A stretch of DNA of 64,000 bases from Curtobacterium flaccumfaciens. GTDB lineage: Bacteria > Actinomycetota > Actinomycetes > Actinomycetales > Microbacteriaceae. The stretch covers positions 62,001 through 126,000 of the forward strand of contig NZ_JABMCF010000039.1 in the NCBI RefSeq assembly GCF_013359815.1, in the 5' to 3' direction. Each line of letters opens with the position of its first letter. Positions within the stretch are counted from its first letter, which is position 1. Under the pieces are notes generated by a model. It was not told where the DNA came from. It made no database searches and saw nothing but the letters and a program-made list of their open reading frames with translations. The position numbers were made by a program, and so were the translations under genes. This document shows, piece by piece, positions 59,094-64,000 of the stretch.

Positions 59094-60434
59094 TCAGCCC
59101 TTGACCGGGATCGACTGCGCCTTGAGCGCCGCGATGGTCTTGGACTGCCCGGCCTCGAGCGCCTCGCTCAGGGTGCCCGAGCCGGACGCCGCCTGCCCGA
59201 AGCCATCGGACACGTCCGAGTAGGTCTGCGTCATCGTCGGACCCCAGGTGAAGGGCTGGATGTCCTTCGCCGCGGTCGCGAACTCCTCGTAGATCTTCTG
59301 GCCACCGTAGAAGTCGAGCCCCTCGGTCAGGGCCGGCAGGTCGGCGCCGGTGGTCGAGGCCGGGTACAGGTTGGCCTCCTTGTTCAGTGCGGAGAGCGCC
59401 TCGGTCGAGGTGTTCAGCCAGACCAGGAACTTCGACGCCTCGGCCGGGTGCTTGCTGCCCGCGAAGACGACGTTCGACGAACCGCCCCAGGCGGCCGACT
59501 TGGTCTCGCCGGACTTCCACTGCGGCATCGGAGCGACGGCCCACTTGCCCGAGGTCGACGGAGCACCGCTCGAGATGGTGTTCGCACCCCAGACCGCGGA
59601 GACCCAGGTCCAGTCCTTGCCGTTGTCGTAGGCGTTGTTCCACTGGTCGGTGAAGCTCGGCAGGGTGTTGACGAGCTTCTTGTCGATCAGGTCCTGCCAG
59701 TAGTCGGCGACCTTCTTCGACGCGGCGTCGTCCAGGTTGACCTTCCAGTCCTGGCCCGAGTTCTCGAACCACTGGCCACCGGCCTGCGAGACGAGCCCGG
59801 CGAACTGGTTGACGTCACCCTTGGCGAAGTTGGTGATGTTGCCGCCGAGCTTCTTGATCTTCACGGCGTCCTCGGCGTACTCCTCCCACGTCTTCGGGGC
59901 GTCGAGGCCGGCCTTCTCGAACAGGTCCTTGCGGTAGTACAGCGCCATCGGACCGGAGTCCTGCGGCACGGCGTAGACCGACTTCCCTTCGCCGAAGGTG
60001 ACCTGGTTCCACAGGCCGTCGGAGAAGTCCTTCTTCGCGTCGCTGATGCCGGCGCACGCGCCGATGTCCTCGAGGCCGCCCTGCACGCGGAACGCCGGCA
60101 GCGTGTCGTACTCGACCTGGCCGATGTCCGGCGCCTGCTTGGCCTTCAGCTGGTTGAAGAAGTTCTGGTAGGTGCCGCTGTTGCCGTTCGCGACGATCGA
60201 GACCTTGACCTGGATGTCCGGGTTGGCCTTGTTCCAGATCGCGACGACCTTGTCCATGTTCGGCACCCAGGTCGTGAAGTCGAGGGTGACCTTGCCGTCC
60301 GAGGGCTTGCAGCTCGCGGCCGCGGTGTCGGATCCACCGCCGCCGCTGCTGCTGCCACCGGTGCTGCAGCCGGCGAGGGCCACGGTGGCGGCCACGGCGA
60401 TCGCGGCGACGCTGAGGAACTTCGTTGTCTTCAT
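59094..60434 (-). CDS. Sugar ABC substrate-binding lipoprotein (CUT1)
   Basis: 446 residues. Lipobox L-A-G-C (Cys near 23), then a Gly/Ser linker and the SBP_bac_1 fold: FTTWVPNMDKVVAIWNKANPDIQVKVSI, YDTLPAFRVQGG, GWWF-like binding-face aromatics in QWFENSGQDW and MTQTYSDV. The start ATG 60432-60434 is 62 nt after the MalG-like permease. It probably binds a galactoside or plant-derived oligosaccharide for the GH42 enzyme. Confidence 0.92.
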   Translation of the reverse strand: MKTTKFLSVAAIAVAATVALAGCSTGGSSSGGGGSDTAAASCKPSDGKVTLDFTTWVPNMDKVVAIWNKANPDIQVKVSIVANGNSGTYQNFFNQLKAKQAPDIGQVEYDTLPAFRVQGGLEDIGACAGISDAKKDFSDGLWNQVTFGEGKSVYAVPQDSGPMALYYRKDLFEKAGLDAPKTWEEYAEDAVKIKKLGGNITNFAKGDVNQFAGLVSQAGGQWFENSGQDWKVNLDDAASKKVADYWQDLIDKKLVNTLPSFTDQWNNAYDNGKDWTWVSAVWGANTISSGAPSTSGKWAVAPMPQWKSGETKSAAWGGSSNVVFAGSKHPAEASKFLVWLNTSTEALSALNKEANLYPASTTGADLPALTEGLDFYGGQKIYEEFATAAKDIQPFTWGPTMTQTYSDVSDGFGQAASGSGTLSEALEAGQSKTIAALKAQSIPVKG

Positions 60435-60496
60435 GCTGTTTCCGTTCGGATGTGGTGTGGGGAGAGCTGGTGCGGGAAGGGGTGCGGGTCGAGGGG

Positions 60497-61447
60497 CTAC
60501 TTCAGGCCGCCGGAACCCAGGCCGGAGCGCCAGAAGCGCTGCAGGCTCAGGAAGGCGATGAGCAGCGGGATGATCGAGACGAACGACCCGATGAGCACGA
60601 GGGTGCGCAGGTCCGGGTACTGGTTCACGCTCGAGTTCCACGTGTAGAGGCCGAGGGTGACGGGGAACAGCGACGAGTCGCGGAGCATCACGAGCGGCAG
60701 GAAGAAGTTGTTCCACACGGCGACGAACTGGAACAGGAAGATCGTCACGAGCGCGGGCGACATGAGCCGCACGGCCACGGTGAAGAACGTCCGGACCTCG
60801 CCGGAGCCGTCGATGCGGGCCGCTTCGACGATCTCGTCCGGCACGCTCGACGCCGCGAACAGCCGCGACAGGTAGACGCCGAACGGGCTGACGATGCTCG
60901 GCAGGAACACCGACCAGAACGTGTCGGTCAGGTCGACCTGGCTGAAGATGAGGAACAGCGGCAGGGCCAGGGCGGTCGCCGGCACGAGCACGCCGCCGAG
61001 GAACACGTTGAACAGCACCTCGCGGCCGCGGAACCGGTACTTGGCCAGGGCGTACCCGCACATCGCGGAGAGCACGGTGCCGAGCAGCCCGGCGACCCCG
61101 GCGTAGGCGATGCTGTTCAGCAGCCAGCGCAGGTAGATGCCGTCCTGCCGCGTGAACAGCTCGACGAGGTTGCCGAAGAAGTCCTGCACCGAGGTGGCAC
61201 TGAACCACAGGGAGAACGTCGAGTTGAAGTTCGCGGCGGTCTTGGTGGACGAGACCAGCAGCCAGAAGATCGGCAGCAGGAAGTAGAGGGTGAAGACCCC
61301 CATCACGATCATCGCGGCGCTGCGCGAGATGACGCTCTCACGGGGACCGCGCGCTCCGCGCTGGTGCGGACGGGAGGCCCGGTTCGGCTCGAGCGGTCGG
61401 CCGACGTCGCGGACGAGGTCACCTTGGGACGGGGCGTTGACGGTCAT
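60497..61447 (-). CDS. Sugar ABC permease, MalG type
   Basis: 316 residues, six membrane helices. EAA loop EAARIDGSGEVRTFFTVAVRLMSP is the CUT1 MalG pattern. The first about 40 residues are cytosolic and Arg-rich. The ATG overlaps the upstream permease stop (ATGA). No ATPase gene is present, so a shared MsiK-type ATPase encoded elsewhere is expected, as usual in actinobacteria. Confidence 0.92.
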   Translation of the reverse strand: MTVNAPSQGDLVRDVGRPLEPNRASRPHQRGARGPRESVISRSAAMIVMGVFTLYFLLPIFWLLVSSTKTAANFNSTFSLWFSATSVQDFFGNLVELFTRQDGIYLRWLLNSIAYAGVAGLLGTVLSAMCGYALAKYRFRGREVLFNVFLGGVLVPATALALPLFLIFSQVDLTDTFWSVFLPSIVSPFGVYLSRLFAASSVPDEIVEAARIDGSGEVRTFFTVAVRLMSPALVTIFLFQFVAVWNNFFLPLVMLRDSSLFPVTLGLYTWNSSVNQYPDLRTLVLIGSFVSIIPLLIAFLSLQRFWRSGLGSGGLK

Positions 61448-62358
61448 TCGGCGGCCTTCCGCTGGGTCAGTCGGAGGAACCCGATCGACAGGACGAACGT
61501 GGCGACGGCGAGGACGACCGAGAACGCCGCGGCGAGGTTGAAGTTCGGCACCGAGGAGGTCGAGTAGACGAGCATGTTCGGCGTGAACGTCGACGAGATG
61601 GTCGAGGTGAACTGGCGGAACACGGTCGGCTCGGTCAGCAGCTGCAGGGTGCCGATGACGGAGAACACCGCGGTGAGGACGATGGCCGGTACGACGAGCG
61701 GGATCTTGATCGACAGGGCGATCCGGAGCTGGGACGCACCGTCGAGCTTCGCCGCCTCGTACACCTCGGCGGGGATCGCGAGCAGCGACGAGTAGATGAT
61801 GAGCATGTTGTAGCCGACGTAGACCCAGGTCACGACGTTGGCGACGGCCCACAGCACGGTGCTGCCGCCGAGCAGGTCGACCCGCGAGGTCACCGCGGAG
61901 AACGGCGACAGGTCGGGGGCGTAGAGGTAGCCCCACATGATCGCGGCGATGACGCCGGGCACCGCGTACGGCGCGAAGAACGCCAGGCGGAAGAACCGCT
62001 TGCCGCGCAGCAGCGGGGAGTCGAGCAGCAGGGCGAACAGCAGCGCGAGCCCGAGCATCACCGGCACCTGCACGACACCGAACAGCAGCACGCGGAGCAC
62101 GGAGCTCCAGAACTCGCCGTCCTGGAACACCAGGGCGTACTGGCTCAGACCGCCGAAGACCTGCGTCGGGGCGCCGAACGTGCCCTGCCGCTCGATCTTC
62201 TGCAGCGACTCCCACACGGCGTAGAGGATGGGGACCAGGTAGAACGCCGTGAACAGGACGGCGAACGGCAGGACGAAGATCGCGATGGCGCGGCGGTAGC
62301 GGAACCCGCCGCCCCGGCGTCGTCGGGTCGCGCTGGGCGACTGTGCGGTGGTGGTCAT
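61444..62358 (-). CDS. Sugar ABC permease, MalF type
   Basis: 304 residues, six membrane helices. The EAA loop reads YEAAKLDGASQLRIALSIKIPLV. ATG 62356-62358 overlaps the GH42 stop by 4 nt and its own stop overlaps the MalG-type gene. Part of a GH42-malF-malG-binding protein operon. Confidence 0.92.
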   Translation of the reverse strand: MTTTAQSPSATRRRRGGGFRYRRAIAIFVLPFAVLFTAFYLVPILYAVWESLQKIERQGTFGAPTQVFGGLSQYALVFQDGEFWSSVLRVLLFGVVQVPVMLGLALLFALLLDSPLLRGKRFFRLAFFAPYAVPGVIAAIMWGYLYAPDLSPFSAVTSRVDLLGGSTVLWAVANVVTWVYVGYNMLIIYSSLLAIPAEVYEAAKLDGASQLRIALSIKIPLVVPAIVLTAVFSVIGTLQLLTEPTVFRQFTSTISSTFTPNMLVYSTSSVPNFNLAAAFSVVLAVATFVLSIGFLRLTQRKAAE

Positions 62359-64000
62359 GAGCGGTTCCTGTCGGTGCGGATGATCTGGGTCCCGCCGGGG
62401 GCGATGGCGGTGGTCCCGGTGACGGGGCGGTCGGCGACGAGCTCGTGGCCGGCCTCGTGGTGCTCCACGGTGCGGTCGGAGTGGTTCAGCAGGAAGACCC
62501 ACTCGTGGGTGTCGTCCCGGCGACGCACGACCTCGAGTCCGGGGCGGACGGCGGGGTCGGCGCGCACCCCGGCCTCGTCGAGGACGCGGTGGACGAAGCC
62601 GCCCAGCGCACCGGCGTCGAGCACCGTCGACGTGTACCAGGCGGTCCCGGCGCCGTGCTCGTTGCGGGTGACGGCCGGGCGGCCGGCGAGCGAGCCCTCG
62701 GCGTAGTCGACGACGCTCGTCGCACCGCGCAGCTCGACCGGCTCCGACCAGACGCTGCCGGTCGTGCCGTCGGACAGCGCGATCGTGGCGTCGGCAGCGA
62801 GCGGGAGGAATTCGTCCACGCGCACGCCGAGCAGGTCACGGAAGGCGCCCGGGTAGCCGCCGGTGCGGACGCGGTCGCGCTCGTCGACGATGCCGCTGAA
62901 GCAGCTGACGATCGCGTGCCCGCCGCCGGCGACGTGGTCGGCGATGACGGCCGCGTGCTCGTCGCGCACCAGGTACAGCTCGGGGACGACGACGAGCGCG
63001 TACCCGTCGAGCGGTGCCCCGGGGGCGACGACGTCGACGGTCACGCCGAGGTCCCAGAGCGCGGCGTGGAAGGCGTGGACCTGCTCCAGGTAGCGGAGCG
63101 CGGTGCTGGGGTGGGCCTCCAGGTCGGCCGCCCACTGGTTCTCCCAGCTGAACACGAGCGCGACGTCGGCGACCACGCGTGACCCGCGCAGTTCGCCGAG
63201 CCGCTCGACCAGGGTGCCGAGCGCGACCACGTCGTGCCAGGTCCCCGACTCGGTGCCGGCGTGCGGCAGCAGCGCGGAGTGGAACTTCTCGCTGCCCTGC
63301 ACGGACGCGCGCCACTGGAAGAAGCAGACCCCGTCGGCGCCGCGGGCGATGTGCGCCGCGGTGTTCCGGAGCATCTCCCCCGGGGCCTTCGCGACGTTGT
63401 GCGGCTGCCAGTTGACGGCACCCGTCGAGTGCTCCATGAGCAGCCAGGGGGCGCCGCCGGCCAGGCCACGCGTGGTGTCGGCGGCGAAGGCGAGCTCGAC
63501 GTGCGGCCGGGGTAGGCGGTGGTCGAGGTAGTGGTCGTTCGCGATGACGTCCATGTCGCCGGCCCACGACCAGTAGTCGAGCGCCGTGATGTGCGCGGCG
63601 ACCATGAAGTTCGTCGTGACGGGCTTGTCGCTCAGCTCGCGCAGGACGGCGGCCTCGGCGCGGTGGTGGCCGAGGAGCTCGTCGGACGAGAACCGGTCGA
63701 AGTCGATGGTCTGCGCCGGGTTCGTGAACGACAGCGTCGCGCGGGGCGGCAGCACCTGCTCCCACGCGGAGTACCGCTGGCTCCAGAACGAGGTGCCCCA
63801 GGCGGCGTTGAGTGCGTCGACCGTGCCGTACCGGGCCTGCAGCCAGCCGCGGAACGCCTGGGCGGAGACGTCGCAGTAGCAGTGTGCGTTGTGGCAGCCG
63901 AGCTCGTTCGACACGTGCCAGAGCCGCACGGCGGGGTGGTCGCCGTAGCGCTCGGCGGTGGCGCGGACCAGGGCGAGGGCGTGCTCGCGGTAGATCGGCG
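62355..64000 (-). CDS. GH42 beta-galactosidase, 5' part outside the window
   Basis: The visible 548 residues lack the N-terminus. The acid/base Glu is in WHVSNELGCHN, the nucleophile Glu in WLLMEHSTGAVNW. The cysteines in GCHNAHCYC match the metal-binding cluster of some GH42 enzymes. The trimerisation domain and a small C-terminal beta domain follow. It hydrolyses beta-galactosides, with no signal visible; as the first visible gene of the sugar operon it probably acts on sugars brought in by the ABC system. Confidence 0.92.
   Translation of the reverse strand, partial: PIYREHALALVRATAERYGDHPAVRLWHVSNELGCHNAHCYCDVSAQAFRGWLQARYGTVDALNAAWGTSFWSQRYSAWEQVLPPRATLSFTNPAQTIDFDRFSSDELLGHHRAEAAVLRELSDKPVTTNFMVAAHITALDYWSWAGDMDVIANDHYLDHRLPRPHVELAFAADTTRGLAGGAPWLLMEHSTGAVNWQPHNVAKAPGEMLRNTAAHIARGADGVCFFQWRASVQGSEKFHSALLPHAGTESGTWHDVVALGTLVERLGELRGSRVVADVALVFSWENQWAADLEAHPSTALRYLEQVHAFHAALWDLGVTVDVVAPGAPLDGYALVVVPELYLVRDEHAAVIADHVAGGGHAIVSCFSGIVDERDRVRTGGYPGAFRDLLGVRVDEFLPLAADATIALSDGTTGSVWSEPVELRGATSVVDYAEGSLAGRPAVTRNEHGAGTAWYTSTVLDAGALGGFVHRVLDEAGVRADPAVRPGLEVVRRRDDTHEWVFLLNHSDRTVEHHEAGHELVADRPVTGTTAIAPGGTQIIRTDRNRS

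Overview
The window is a GC-rich (roughly 70%) chromosomal stretch of an actinobacterium. Leaderless-looking starts, GTG starts, SoxR with an intact Fe-S motif, LAxTG surface anchors, an Azt-type zinc uptake locus and many small MFS, SDR and ABC genes point to Microbacteriaceae, possibly near Curtobacterium. That placement is inference from gene style; no rRNA or tRNA lies in the window. I see no IS element, prophage, integron or CRISPR array.

Layout. 1-2.5 kb: the start of a DedA-like membrane gene, then a GntR regulator and SDR pair divergent from a second SDR over a short palindromic operator. 2.6-8.8 kb: a complete Mrp cation/proton antiporter operon (mrpA with B fused, C, D, E, F, G), every gene overlapping the next by 4 nt. 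8.9-10.1 kb: an isolated ORC/STAND-like ATPase behind an AT-rich leader. 10.2-22.6 kb: accessory metabolism and regulation, namely two MFS exporters, an aldo/keto reductase, DUF1801, a YdcF-like protein, SoxR, MarR, a PAP2 phosphatase, pyruvate:quinone oxidoreductase, an SDR/XRE divergent pair and a PadR/membrane-protein pair. 22.8-29.5 kb: a LAYTG-anchored surface protein, a YrdC-like protein, RidA, two small proteins, Dabb, an SDR and a secreted trypsin-like protease. 29.7-33.5 kb: two GAF-ANTAR regulators flanking a desaturase/lipid-kinase pair. 33.6-42.6 kb: large secreted proteins (alpha/beta hydrolase, LAFTG-anchored ice-binding protein, metallophosphoesterase), a HupE/UreJ membrane protein and a lipoprotein.

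42.6-52.7 kb is a coherent divergent locus. On the minus strand lie an oligopeptide ABC system (binding lipoprotein, two permeases, fused double ATPase) and a ROK kinase. On the plus strand lie a ROK repressor, an M81 (MlrC-like) peptidase and CutC. Together they look like uptake and breakdown of a peptide or amino-sugar-peptide substrate under ROK control. 54.1-59.0 kb is a zinc uptake locus: aztA divergent from aztB, an AztD-like lipoprotein gene, aztC and a second AztD-like gene. A shared operator-like motif lies in both of its promoter regions. 59.1-64.0 kb is a sugar ABC operon with a GH42 beta-galactosidase running off the right edge.

Between genes the window is rich in structure. There is a family of six long GC-rich palindromes, most at 3' ends, whose stems co-vary. 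There is an 83-nt element duplicated at 11.6 and 11.9 kb, a 23-nt tandem repeat running into a 21-bp inverted repeat at 16.9 kb, and a 19-bp inverted repeat enclosing further palindromes at 54.0 kb. A 59-bp duplication has created a 20-codon linker frame between two ABC permease genes. These are the parts least explained by ordinary annotation.
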